From: Muribaculaceae bacterium | GTDB lineage: Bacteria > Bacteroidota > Bacteroidia > Bacteroidales > Muribaculaceae | Direction: 5' to 3' | Assembly: GCA_023662835.1 (NCBI GenBank) | Contig: JAMPII010000001.1 | Span: forward strand, 298,907 to 345,244 | Length of the DNA: 46,338 bases | Shown here: positions 7,790 to 16,727 of the stretch, piece after piece | Layout: every line of letters starts with the position of its first letter | Position numbering within the stretch: the stretch's first letter is position 1 | Translations under genes and position numbers: made by a program | The notes under the pieces: model-generated | Seen by the model: the letters and a program-made list of their open reading frames with translations, nothing else | Told to the model about the DNA's origin: nothing | Database searches by the model: none

Positions 7790-8575
7790 TTAACTAATAA
7801 ATGCTGAAACCGGGCGCACTCTGCCCTTATAGCTGGGCTTAGGGCCCCAGCCGTTGAGGTAGCCGCCGCTGAGGTTCAGATACCATGCGCCCGGCGCGCC
7901 GCCCTCTGTAGAAGTCCAGTACCAGTTTTCAAGCAACTGGGTAGCCCCCGATATAAGACTGAGGCAATAGTTAATCTTTGTCATGTTGGCGTAAATCATC
8001 ATCATTTCGCCTACTGACGGAAGCCACCATTTACCGGCTGTAAGTCCTTTGCCGTTTGCGTTGGCACGGCTGTAGAGATTACAAAAGCCGGGGGCGTAGG
8101 CTGCGGTATTGGTCACAGCCGCCGACGTGCTTTTTGATATGATAGATGCGGTGTTGGCCTTGCCGTTCCAATCGGCAATAGCCGTTACGCGGTCGCTTGT
8201 CGTGGTCGCTCCACCGCTTACCGCTGCGGAACTCCACAAAATACCTGCGCTGTCGGCTTCGGTAGGTGCCACTACCAGCACTTTGCCACCCTCGACTACT
8301 ACCACGCCGTCGGCAATTTCACCGCTGTTCTGTAGGCTCGTCCACTTATGGGGCTTTACCATTAGTGGATAATCATCGCTTTTGCGGTGGTACATGATAA
8401 ACACGCCGTCCATCATGTTGTTAAGGTTCATGCCGTCTAAAATAGCGGTCTTTAGGTTGTTAATGTCGATTAGCGACACTTTGCCGTTTGCGTCAACTTT
8501 CGCAAACTTTTCGCCACTGGCTACCGTGGTCGTGGTAGTCTGTGCGCTTAACTTCTTGGTCTTTTTAACTGCCAT
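7790..8575 (-). CDS. DGR target protein 1, C-type-lectin-like variable protein
   Basis: 261 residues. The N-terminal 120 residues are a Thr/Ala-rich linker and a small domain. The C-terminal part (about 135-261), with ADWNGKANT, KWWLPSVGEMMMIYANM and WYWTSTEGG...GRVRPVSAFIS, has the DUF1566/FGE-like C-type lectin form seen in DGR targets. VR1 covers about residues 222-258, and the frame ends just after the invariant GRVRPVSAF. Compared with TR, variable residues have become Gly, Tyr and Pro. It is the last gene of the tail block, so it is likely displayed on the tail tip or fibre as a receptor-binding protein. Its C-terminal 130 residues are homologous to the gene at 37109-37804. Confidence 0.9.
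   Translation of the reverse strand: MAVKKTKKLSAQTTTTTVASGEKFAKVDANGKVSLIDINNLKTAILDGMNLNNMMDGVFIMYHRKSDDYPLMVKPHKWTSLQNSGEIADGVVVVEGGKVLVVAPTEADSAGILWSSAAVSGGATTTSDRVTAIADWNGKANTASIISKSTSAAVTNTAAYAPGFCNLYSRANANGKGLTAGKWWLPSVGEMMMIYANMTKINYCLSLISGATQLLENWYWTSTEGGAPGAWYLNLSGGYLNGWGPKPSYKGRVRPVSAFIS
7802..7911 (-). repeat. DGR variable repeat 1 (VR1)
   Basis: 110 bp aligned to TR with 17 mismatches; 16 are at coding-strand adenines of TR, and one is G to C. The first 28 bp next to the stop codon are invariant. Confidence 0.94.
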
Positions 8576-8587
8576 GATTTTAATTAA

Positions 8588-10105
8588 TTATGATTGTTCG
8601 TTAATGCGTCTTGCTGTATATGTGAGGCCGTAGCCATTAAGCGTACCACTTGTTTTCGTCGGGTCGTAGATTAGCAAAAATGTTTGGCTATCACCTGCCC
8701 CCAATTCTACACGGTCATTGTAACTATTATTCCAATGTACGATTAGCGGTAAATCGGTGCTATTCCACGGTGTTGCTTTACTACTGTCTTGCAATTTATT
8801 ACGTCCGTAGATGTAAAAATTGGTGGTATTCAAATCAGCCAACACCGTAAACAACACACAGAATGGTGTGCTATCCGATATGCTTAATGCTCTGCGTACC
8901 TCTGTCAGTGTCGGTAAAGTAATGCCACTGCGCGATACTCCGCTATAAATACACCAATAGTTATTTTCTTTGAGGGTCACATATCCACTATAAATTGTAC
9001 CTGCTACGCTACAAGTGAATTTGCTAAACTTATGTCCGGCTATCATACCATTTAGCGTACCATTTCCAGTACCTAAAAAAGCATGATTATAGCCGCCATT
9101 TTCAGCCGATAGCAACAGCGCGATATTACGCCCTAAACCCCATTGGTCTAAAGTATCGTCATTTTCAAACCTCGCCACTGCTCTTGACCCGGAAGTAACC
9201 GGCAGCACATTACCGCCTATCCCGGCAAAACATTTGTGCGTGTCGTTACGAAAAACTATATAGGCATCATTTGTAAATGGGTCGTTGGTTAGTCCTGTGC
9301 CAGATATTTTAAACCCTGCTATGCGTCCGCTCTCTATTTCCGCGTTACGCACTGTTATACCATCAAACGTGCCGGTTTTGCAGGTAACATTACCGTCCTT
9401 GGCTTGGAAAAGCACATTACCGCTTGCGTCCTTCATGTCTATGCACTCCACACCCAAATTTTTAACCAGCGCGTAGGTTGCTAATAAAATCTTGGTCGCT
9501 ACCAATTCAATTTTATCACCTAATTGCCAATACTTATTGTTTTGGTCTGTGGTGCTTCCGGGATAATTGCTTGCCGTCTTGGTATGGCTTTTGATGCAGC
9601 TATAATAATTATCGCCATACATAACTACATCTTTCCACGCTTCGCCATCGCCCCCGGCTTGGAAACCATAGCCGGTTGCACAGTCGCTCCACGCTTGGGG
9701 GCCTCGCAGTGCCGGGCCTCTGTCACCTTTGCCGCCGGTCTGTCCCTGTCGGTTTATCTGCAATGCAGCTTTAGCCACTATCGCACCGCTAACTTGGTAT
9801 TCAAATACGACACTTCTATATGATATAGCCCCATTTGTAATAAGTCCATTACTAACTACACGGTCTTCTGTTCCGGCAGAATTGACAAAACGCAAATACA
9901 TTGTGCCATCCGTGGCAACGGTCATTTTATCGCCTACCGTCTTATAAGCGGTAGCGGTGATATTTGAAGTGTCGGTTTTGTCGTTAGCATCGACATAGAC
10001 ACTGGCAGGGGATAGCATAACAGAATATATTACGCTATCCTCTCCCGGTTCTCCTTTATCACCTTTGCGGATAAACTTTACAACTCTTGTAGTTCCTATG
10101 CTCAT
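8588..10105 (-). CDS. Tail fibre-like protein with collagen-type segments
   Basis: 505 residues. The N-terminus KFIRKGDKGEPGEDS and a later GQTGGKGDRGPALRGP are Gly-X-Y collagen-like stretches, common as trimeric stalks in phage tail fibres. A middle part (about residues 140-200) resembles a carbohydrate-binding-type stretch (WSDCATGYGFQAGGDGEAWKD), and the rest is a Gly/Asn/Thr-rich beta region likely to form the distal fibre. It shares the N-terminal pattern TRxxKFIxK with the gene just upstream, so the two may attach to the same tail part. It is 12 bp upstream of DGR target 1 and probably forms the fibre that carries it. Confidence 0.7.
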   Translation of the reverse strand: MSIGTTRVVKFIRKGDKGEPGEDSVIYSVMLSPASVYVDANDKTDTSNITATAYKTVGDKMTVATDGTMYLRFVNSAGTEDRVVSNGLITNGAISYRSVVFEYQVSGAIVAKAALQINRQGQTGGKGDRGPALRGPQAWSDCATGYGFQAGGDGEAWKDVVMYGDNYYSCIKSHTKTASNYPGSTTDQNNKYWQLGDKIELVATKILLATYALVKNLGVECIDMKDASGNVLFQAKDGNVTCKTGTFDGITVRNAEIESGRIAGFKISGTGLTNDPFTNDAYIVFRNDTHKCFAGIGGNVLPVTSGSRAVARFENDDTLDQWGLGRNIALLLSAENGGYNHAFLGTGNGTLNGMIAGHKFSKFTCSVAGTIYSGYVTLKENNYWCIYSGVSRSGITLPTLTEVRRALSISDSTPFCVLFTVLADLNTTNFYIYGRNKLQDSSKATPWNSTDLPLIVHWNNSYNDRVELGAGDSQTFLLIYDPTKTSGTLNGYGLTYTARRINEQS

Positions 10106-10111
10106 GGTGGG

Positions 10112-11161
10112 TTAGTCCTGTGCGGTAATTGTAATTGACACATCGCCCCCTGCTTGTATGCAGTGAGCGCGTGTAACGCTGCATGAGGCTTTAGCCGTTT
10201 CGCGGTCGGTCTGACTGTTGAGATACACACCGGCTGCATCCTTAATCACAAAATAGAAAAGTGTGTTAAGTGCCTTGGTGTTCGTGCCACGCTTGACCAC
10301 TACCGGGGTATAGGTGACTTGACCGTTACCGCTTGTGTCCTCGGTTATCGCTTCATCTTCGGGGCTTGGGTGTGGGTCTATATCGTATGGGTCGCTTGCG
10401 TCCATCACTCCTTGTATGTCCTTGCCTATCTCGCTACCATCACGGAATACGGTAACGCGATATTCGCCGTAGGTATCAATGTCGCTGGCGTGTACGGTCA
10501 ACGTCTGTGCCGTTTGTCCGCTAATAACCGCCCATCCGCTTGCACCCATCTTTTCCCATTGGTAGGTTAGGTTTTTGGTAATAGCTGCGCCGGATTGATA
10601 CGCCATTGCCTTTAAGATACAGCTACCGCCCTTTTCAACGATAACAAAATTTTTGGTATCTCCGGCCGCGATAGTCACACGGTAGCTGCTCCCGGTCGCT
10701 TGTTGGATGGGTATTGTGTAGTCGGCTTGTATATCATCGCTTTGTGTGCCATAGGATATGTGCGCTACCATTTTGATAGTTGCAGGGGCATAGCCGGAAG
10801 CGGCGGCGATATTGCCTACAATCTGTAATCCGTAGTAAAGATTATCACCTGCTGGCGCAATCTTTTTGAAAAGTCCGGCAAACGTGCCTGTGGAAGTGTC
10901 ACCGCTAAATGTAATCTTCGTGCCGTTGAAATAGTAATCTATACTGTCGGGGGTTGCTACGCCCTCGGCCACTCGGCTACTGGTACACACGAAATACAGG
11001 ATAGGTTTTGTTTTCGCAAAGTCCGGGTAGATGTTGGTAACATCATTTATGGTGCCTTCCCATTCTTGGTATAAGTCACCATCGGGACACATGATTACTG
11101 CGGAATATGTGCCGGCCTTGCTTATAAATTTTATGGTTCTTGTTGCTGTTGCACTACTCAT
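10112..11161 (-). CDS. Minor tail protein with Ig-like domain
   Basis: 349 residues, overlapping the preceding stop as ATGA. A beta-rich protein whose residues about 170-250 (GGSCILKAMAYQSGAAITKNLTYQWEKMG...) look like an Ig-like fold used for surface adhesion by phage tails. It begins TRTIKFISKAGTY, the same N-terminal pattern as the fibre gene downstream. Function in the tail tip or baseplate is inferred from position. Confidence 0.6.
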   Translation of the reverse strand: MSSATATRTIKFISKAGTYSAVIMCPDGDLYQEWEGTINDVTNIYPDFAKTKPILYFVCTSSRVAEGVATPDSIDYYFNGTKITFSGDTSTGTFAGLFKKIAPAGDNLYYGLQIVGNIAAASGYAPATIKMVAHISYGTQSDDIQADYTIPIQQATGSSYRVTIAAGDTKNFVIVEKGGSCILKAMAYQSGAAITKNLTYQWEKMGASGWAVISGQTAQTLTVHASDIDTYGEYRVTVFRDGSEIGKDIQGVMDASDPYDIDPHPSPEDEAITEDTSGNGQVTYTPVVVKRGTNTKALNTLFYFVIKDAAGVYLNSQTDRETAKASCSVTRAHCIQAGGDVSITITAQD

Positions 11162-11565
11162 TTCTTCGATGCTTTATTAGTGGTTGTTTCTTCTTCGGGG
11201 TTCTCGTCCGTTGTTTCCGGCTCTGCTTCTTCGCCCTCGGCCGGTGTCTGTGGCTCGTCGTTTTCTGCGGTATCGGTTGTTTCGTCCTCTGTAATTTCCA
11301 CTACCGGGGCGGAAACTACAAACCGGGGGTCGGTTGCTTCGGGCAGTGCGCGTGTTACCGTGCCGTCCTGTTCCTCTCTTGCCTCATGGGGCATGAGTGC
11401 GATAGCACCGATAGCGGCGAGTGTTTCATTAAGGCGAGTGAGCGGCCCAAAGGCTAACATATCACCCTGCCACAGAATATAATTGCCGTCCTTAACGGCG
11501 TTGCGGTCGTTCTCCAAATTCAGATATTTGGCCACAAGTGGATTGGCTTTAATATAACGTGCCAT
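11158..11565 (-). CDS. Small tail-region protein with acidic C-terminus
   Basis: 135 residues. Residues 1-60 are an ordered basic start (MARYIKANPLVAKYLNLE); residues about 85-135 are almost only Glu, Thr, Pro and Asp, ending in KKASKK-type lysines, and are likely disordered. It lies among minor tail genes, coupled to the next gene. Family not recognised. Confidence 0.6.
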   Translation of the reverse strand: MARYIKANPLVAKYLNLENDRNAVKDGNYILWQGDMLAFGPLTRLNETLAAIGAIALMPHEAREEQDGTVTRALPEATDPRFVVSAPVVEITEDETTDTAENDEPQTPAEGEEAEPETTDENPEEETTTNKASKK

Positions 11566-11583
11566 AATTGTTTGATTTATTGA

Positions 11584-12744
11584 TTATTGAATTAGTATTA
11601 TATTGCCGTCGCCGTCCTCAAATACTGCTCCGTCGCTGTCCTCAAAGGCGCATATAGGGCCGGTGTCCTTGACATCCAGACCCACAACACCGCCGTATAT
11701 CTCACTCATCGCCTTTGTAGGCAATACCGGGCTAATGCCGTGTCCTATCTGCGAGTAACTTAATGAGCCGCTGGCCTTATTAGTTGCGATATACCACAGT
11801 GGTAGCAAAACCTTTTCCGGGTTGGCTATCGCTCCGTTTGTATCCCAAATGCTTGCTTTCGGCACTATCTCCAAAATGCCCGGTGGTATGTTGGTCGGCA
11901 GTTCTGTAATGTCAAATTCGTATTTGGGCAATCGACGCACAAACGCCACCACTTTGCAGGGTGAGGCATCGTTGAGCGTTACCCCCGACGGATTACCGCC
12001 AATGTCATATTTTGCACGGCAGCGCAGATACAGTTCTGTACCCATCAATGAGCGGTCAACAGTGCAGCTCGTGCCATCGGCAGATACCGTAACGTCATAG
12101 TCCAACGTAGTATCATCGCCTACGGCAGTCCATGTGTTATCGTCGCGGAAAATTTCCCATACGAAAACGCGGTTAGCGGCCGCACATTCGGTTACGCCTA
12201 ATTTCAAACTGGCGTGTACCGTTTGTTTGTCCGGGTCTATCAGCGGATTGTATATTGTTTGGTCGGCAGCATCTAAATACAACTGCGGTGCAAACATCGT
12301 GGAGTTGCCACATACGATTATGTGTGTGTTTTGTATCGTGTGTATTTGGTTGGTGCGCGTATCTGTGTACTCGGCAAAAAATTCCAACGTAATAGGCACT
12401 TGGGGCTGTGCGTTCTTCTTCACCTTGATACGCCCGGCATTGCCGCCGCTTGTCGTAATCTCATAGTTGGTGTTGGTGCTGTCTATGAGCGTCCGCACAC
12501 CGCCTACAATTTCGTACCACTTCACGTTTGCGAGATAGTGGTTAACACTTCCGGCCGCTAAAAATTCGTCCTTATCCATGCGGCTAATAATCGGTTGGAT
12601 TATTAGCGGCGTAATGGTATAGTCGGGGGTGTAATCCCCTGTGTCAGCGTCAAAGTTTTGTTTATCCGGCACACTGCCATCAATAGAAAACCCGACATTT
12701 ATTTGCAGCGGTCTAAAGTTAAAATCAAATCTTCTTGTTTTCAT
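11584..12744 (-). CDS. Minor tail/baseplate protein of unknown family
   Basis: 386 residues, beta-rich, with Ig-like alternation (for example RIKVKKNAQPQVPITLEFFAEY, given here only by region about 125-146). It starts MKTRRFDFNFRPLQINVG. No catalytic motif is seen. The place between tape measure and fibre genes suggests a distal tail or baseplate part. Confidence 0.6.
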   Translation of the reverse strand: MKTRRFDFNFRPLQINVGFSIDGSVPDKQNFDADTGDYTPDYTITPLIIQPIISRMDKDEFLAAGSVNHYLANVKWYEIVGGVRTLIDSTNTNYEITTSGGNAGRIKVKKNAQPQVPITLEFFAEYTDTRTNQIHTIQNTHIIVCGNSTMFAPQLYLDAADQTIYNPLIDPDKQTVHASLKLGVTECAAANRVFVWEIFRDDNTWTAVGDDTTLDYDVTVSADGTSCTVDRSLMGTELYLRCRAKYDIGGNPSGVTLNDASPCKVVAFVRRLPKYEFDITELPTNIPPGILEIVPKASIWDTNGAIANPEKVLLPLWYIATNKASGSLSYSQIGHGISPVLPTKAMSEIYGGVVGLDVKDTGPICAFEDSDGAVFEDGDGNIILIQ

Positions 12745-12762
12745 CTTTATATGCCTATGGGG

Positions 12763-14436
12763 TTAATATTCAAAAATTGCTTGTTCCTCTGCGGCGGTGT
12801 TACCCATGCCGTCGCGCAGTGTCACGGTAGCGGTAAATCGTATGGTGCGCGGTATGTAGCCGTTAAAATCTATATCCTCGGCAGTGAGGTGTAGAGATTT
12901 ACCGGCCCCGGCTCTTTTAATAGCCCATGCGTTATCAGATGCTACTCGCGCTATGCCTTGCGCATCCTCGCTATATCGCGTCCAAACTACGTCTGTGTCT
13001 AATATATCCTGCGTTATGTCGATATTGTGCAGCCGTGCAATTATAGTAAGCGTAACATCAAACTTATCCGGGTCAAAAAGATAATCGGTATCGGCAAACT
13101 CTACCGTAAAATCCGGGTTGCCCTCTATCATGGCCCATGCCGTATTGTTCCATGCCGGGGCGGTGTGCGTTCCTGTAACCATGCAGCGGTATTTACACCC
13201 CATATACCACACATCGGATGTTTCATATAACCCGGTTGTAGGGTTTAATGCCTCGCTATAATAGTCTTCGGTCGCGCTCCATTCTCCACGGTCAACATAA
13301 GTAACTATCGGCTTGCCTTGATAGTCTATGCGTATAATGTCCTGCACTATCAGGCCACGCGCATACACATAATCCTGCCCCTCTGCCAAAGGCAAACCCA
13401 ATTCTTTGAGCCATTCCGGGGGCGTTCCAAAGGTCGCGCCATAGTTGGATTTGTCGATAATGGGTTTGGTAACGCCGGATAACTTCACAATGCGCCCCTC
13501 TGTGCTTGACAGATACAGGCAGCTTTGCCGTGTTGTGTCTGTTTGGTTGCCCCATCGGGCAATTTTCATCAGTTCGCACGGTGGGTAATTCTTTCCGGCT
13601 GGCACCTCATCATCGGGGTACATTGTGACCTCGATATAGTTGAGTGCAGGGTTAACGCTGTTTACCCTTAACCAACAGGTATAGTAAACGCCGCTCCCGG
13701 TTGCCAATGTGTTTATAATGCCTTTCAGCACATTGTTTTCTGCCTGTGCGGTAAAGTAGCCATCCCATTTGCTATGCAGATACAAACCAAATGTGCCATC
13801 GCCGTTATCTACCACGCGGTCTATGGTGTCACCCTCTGTTAACAGTTGGTCCCCCTCGATAGCGGCCAAACGGTTAACAATAAACTCCATCGCTTCAAAG
13901 TAACTGCGCACACGCACGGTTTCAAATTCCGCGTTTCCGTCTTTGTCGATACCTGCGCCTGTTCCGGCATACAGCGATTTTACAAACTCGCCAAAGTGTG
14001 CGCCATCACGGAATATGGCTAACCCGATAGCGGTTAAACCCTCTTTGAAAGTTATGTGACCCTCGGCTATATCATCGGCTATACGGCTCAAAAAACGCTT
14101 TGCCGCCGGACTGTCCTCTGTCAAATCAAATGCCAAATCAGCATATCCGGCTTTTACCTTTTCGGTAACGGTCTGCACTTCCAGCTCGCCGGTTTCCTCA
14201 TTCAGTACCTCGATATTTCGTGTGAGGTATTGATAGCCGTATTGGTCGGTGGTAATTTGGTCTAACGCCGCTTTGTTATAATGACTATGGGTTAGTGCGC
14301 TATCCGCGTTTCCGGCAGTATTGACAGTTATAACGCTGCTACCTCCTGCGCTCCCGGTAATACCCAATTCGCGCAATCGCTTACTTCTCGGTCGCGCTTC
14401 TCGGTTATTGGATATAAGTTTATAATCAAGTGCCAT
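12763..14436 (-). CDS. Large minor tail protein, likely baseplate or fibre base
   Basis: 557 residues. Residues about 30-150 (SVITVNTAGNADSALTHSHY onward) and the helical stretch around AEGHITFKEGLTAIG have the form of Bacteroidota phage tail-tip proteins. The C-terminal part is beta-rich, with repeated Asp/Thr-rich strands. No enzymatic motif is recognised. It starts 2 bp after the neighbouring 762-residue gene ends, so the two are probably translated together. Confidence 0.6.
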   Translation of the reverse strand: MALDYKLISNNREARPRSKRLRELGITGSAGGSSVITVNTAGNADSALTHSHYNKAALDQITTDQYGYQYLTRNIEVLNEETGELEVQTVTEKVKAGYADLAFDLTEDSPAAKRFLSRIADDIAEGHITFKEGLTAIGLAIFRDGAHFGEFVKSLYAGTGAGIDKDGNAEFETVRVRSYFEAMEFIVNRLAAIEGDQLLTEGDTIDRVVDNGDGTFGLYLHSKWDGYFTAQAENNVLKGIINTLATGSGVYYTCWLRVNSVNPALNYIEVTMYPDDEVPAGKNYPPCELMKIARWGNQTDTTRQSCLYLSSTEGRIVKLSGVTKPIIDKSNYGATFGTPPEWLKELGLPLAEGQDYVYARGLIVQDIIRIDYQGKPIVTYVDRGEWSATEDYYSEALNPTTGLYETSDVWYMGCKYRCMVTGTHTAPAWNNTAWAMIEGNPDFTVEFADTDYLFDPDKFDVTLTIIARLHNIDITQDILDTDVVWTRYSEDAQGIARVASDNAWAIKRAGAGKSLHLTAEDIDFNGYIPRTIRFTATVTLRDGMGNTAAEEQAIFEY

Positions 14437-14438
14437 AA

Positions 14439-16727
14439 TTACCCTAACCTCCTTTCGTATTCATCGGGGCGCAGTTCTGTAACCGTGGCATCGCTTGTAT
14501 CGGCTATCACATTCTGCGTGTCCTCGGTAATCATAAATTTTTTGCCCTCTTGGTTTGCCTCGGTGTATGCGCTTAACTCTCCGGCTGCTATCTTCATTTC
14601 GCCCGATAATTTTGTGCGCCTCTGCCCAAATTGGCTAAATAATGTGCCAATTAGCAAATCTTCTATCTGTGAGGTTCGCCCGGCTCTTGTCAGTTGTATA
14701 ATTTGCTTTCCGTCGGTGGTGGAAAAATAAGCACCTCGCGCAGTGGGTACACCCTCGGCACTGCTTCCGCAAATGGTATCTAATTCTATATCTTCTTTTG
14801 CCTCGGCGTTAATCTCGGCGTTATATTCGACATCATCCGTATTAATGGTTTTGTCAAACTGGCTACTGTTCATAATCTCGACTTCGGGCAGCTTGCACAA
14901 AATCCAATTAAATTTATCATTCCAAAGTCCGTAACTGTCTATGATGCTATCAATGGCTATATTTGAATTACCATCACTTAACACCCATCCGCTACGCACT
15001 TCTACCCATAACTCGCCGCCACCGGTGCCAAAATTAGGATATGGGATATATTGGCCATCTTCTGAATTAGCCAATACCGATATAATTTTACCTGTATGCG
15101 GATTGATAGCCGGGCGATTTTTGCGCCATCCTACCACTCCCGATTTTTCGGCTCTGTCATCGGTTGTGTAGTATGCCAAATAGCCCCACACGTTTTGTGT
15201 AGTTGCTGTGCTGGTGTCTTTTACCCAACTGCCATAAGTAGCGTTTAGCGTCGATACTTGCGCACTTTTTACGTCACGTTTTACTATCTCTGTATTAGTC
15301 CAACAATATACATCATTGCTATTGTCGGGCTTGAATTTGATAGTAACTGGCACATACATAAAGTTACCGCGCAAATTCCACTTTTTTTCATGGTCGGCTT
15401 GGTCTAATCCATCCATCCATTTTACGGAACTCTCAAAAGGATTAAACCGGGGGTCTAATAGCATATCCATAAGCACACGGATAACCAGCCCCCCGGACTT
15501 ATCCACAGGCGGTACCCAAATCGGGGCGGTCTTAAAGATAATACCGCCTACACTTTTCGCAGTTCCGGCAATTTGATTAGTCGGTAGTCCATGCCTCGCC
15601 CATTGCATTTGAGCGTAATAGTTATGACCGCTTCCAACCTTGAAGCCGTTTACGCCGGGCCACTTTATTGCTATGCCCTCGCTTTCTTGTCCGTCATATT
15701 GCGGCACTATTCTATAAAATCTTGCAGCGGAATTAACCAATGTGGCATTTATGCCTACCTCGCTTAACCAAATCGTAAAGCCCACATCGGTTAAATCTAC
15801 CCAGTCATTTAGGCTCGTAGCGTAGTGGTATGAGAATATGGTAGCGTCACCTATTACACGGCCGCTTGTCATATTCATTGCCGTATCAGTGGCATTTGTT
15901 TCAAGCGTCCAGCAATCTTGTTTAGACAGATTACCACTTTGCGCGTAGGTACTCCACGTTATTTTAGCATTATTGTAAACCCTATCCGTTCCCATCGTTT
16001 GGCTATCACCATCCCATATAACCGGCTCGGTGCGCCCCTCGGTATATAGCGCGTTAAGGTCATAAATATAGACACGCCCGGCGCGTTGCATCATACGGAG
16101 TGCCAAAGGTTGTAATACTCCCTCTAACACTTCTTTTAAAGTCAGTGCCTCGCCGTCCTCATCATAGAAATTGTCGCTCCTAACTTTTAGGTCGGCTAAT
16201 CCCATCGGTACGCCTGTGGGGTTTATACTTGTGCTAATAAGGCTTTCATCTAAAATGGTATTAATGGCTGTACGGCTCACACTATACGCCACAATGTCGT
16301 AAAGTGTGCGCATACCCGATAAATCATATTTGAGGCGGTCTAACACCCCAAAATCGGAAAATGTGAGCGATACAGGATAATTCGCTGCACGTTCATAAGG
16401 TTCTTCGTAAAATTCAGGGTCTAACGCGCCACTCCAGTAAAGTAAATTATTGCGGTAAACGTCCATGCGGATGCGTCCGGGTGCGATAGTATATAAATCT
16501 TCATAGGTTCTATCTCCGGGGCTTTCAATCCGCAGTGTAGCAGTGCTACCGCCTATTACTTCCTCTTTCTCGGTGTGGTCCCATTCAATTACCAACGGCT
16601 CATCGGCTTCAAAGGTCAGTGAGCCGATTTTATCAAACGGCGCGTCGGCTTCCTGCAATATCTCTACGCGCCATACAATACCTGCACGACTTAGAAACTC
16701 GCCCATATATCTTAAATACTTTGCCAT
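14439..16727 (-). CDS. Large tail protein after the tape measure, distal tail/tail-tip candidate
   Basis: 762 residues, directly after the tape measure gene with an overlapping stop and start (TGATG). In siphoviruses this position holds the distal tail or tail-tip (baseplate hub) protein. The N-terminal 250 residues (MAKYLRYMGEFLSRAGIVWRVEI) begin with a beta domain like that of distal tail proteins, and the C-terminal part includes a cleaved-looking disordered tail. Domain assignment is by position and size only. Confidence 0.6.
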   Translation of the reverse strand: MAKYLRYMGEFLSRAGIVWRVEILQEADAPFDKIGSLTFEADEPLVIEWDHTEKEEVIGGSTATLRIESPGDRTYEDLYTIAPGRIRMDVYRNNLLYWSGALDPEFYEEPYERAANYPVSLTFSDFGVLDRLKYDLSGMRTLYDIVAYSVSRTAINTILDESLISTSINPTGVPMGLADLKVRSDNFYDEDGEALTLKEVLEGVLQPLALRMMQRAGRVYIYDLNALYTEGRTEPVIWDGDSQTMGTDRVYNNAKITWSTYAQSGNLSKQDCWTLETNATDTAMNMTSGRVIGDATIFSYHYATSLNDWVDLTDVGFTIWLSEVGINATLVNSAARFYRIVPQYDGQESEGIAIKWPGVNGFKVGSGHNYYAQMQWARHGLPTNQIAGTAKSVGGIIFKTAPIWVPPVDKSGGLVIRVLMDMLLDPRFNPFESSVKWMDGLDQADHEKKWNLRGNFMYVPVTIKFKPDNSNDVYCWTNTEIVKRDVKSAQVSTLNATYGSWVKDTSTATTQNVWGYLAYYTTDDRAEKSGVVGWRKNRPAINPHTGKIISVLANSEDGQYIPYPNFGTGGGELWVEVRSGWVLSDGNSNIAIDSIIDSYGLWNDKFNWILCKLPEVEIMNSSQFDKTINTDDVEYNAEINAEAKEDIELDTICGSSAEGVPTARGAYFSTTDGKQIIQLTRAGRTSQIEDLLIGTLFSQFGQRRTKLSGEMKIAAGELSAYTEANQEGKKFMITEDTQNVIADTSDATVTELRPDEYERRLG

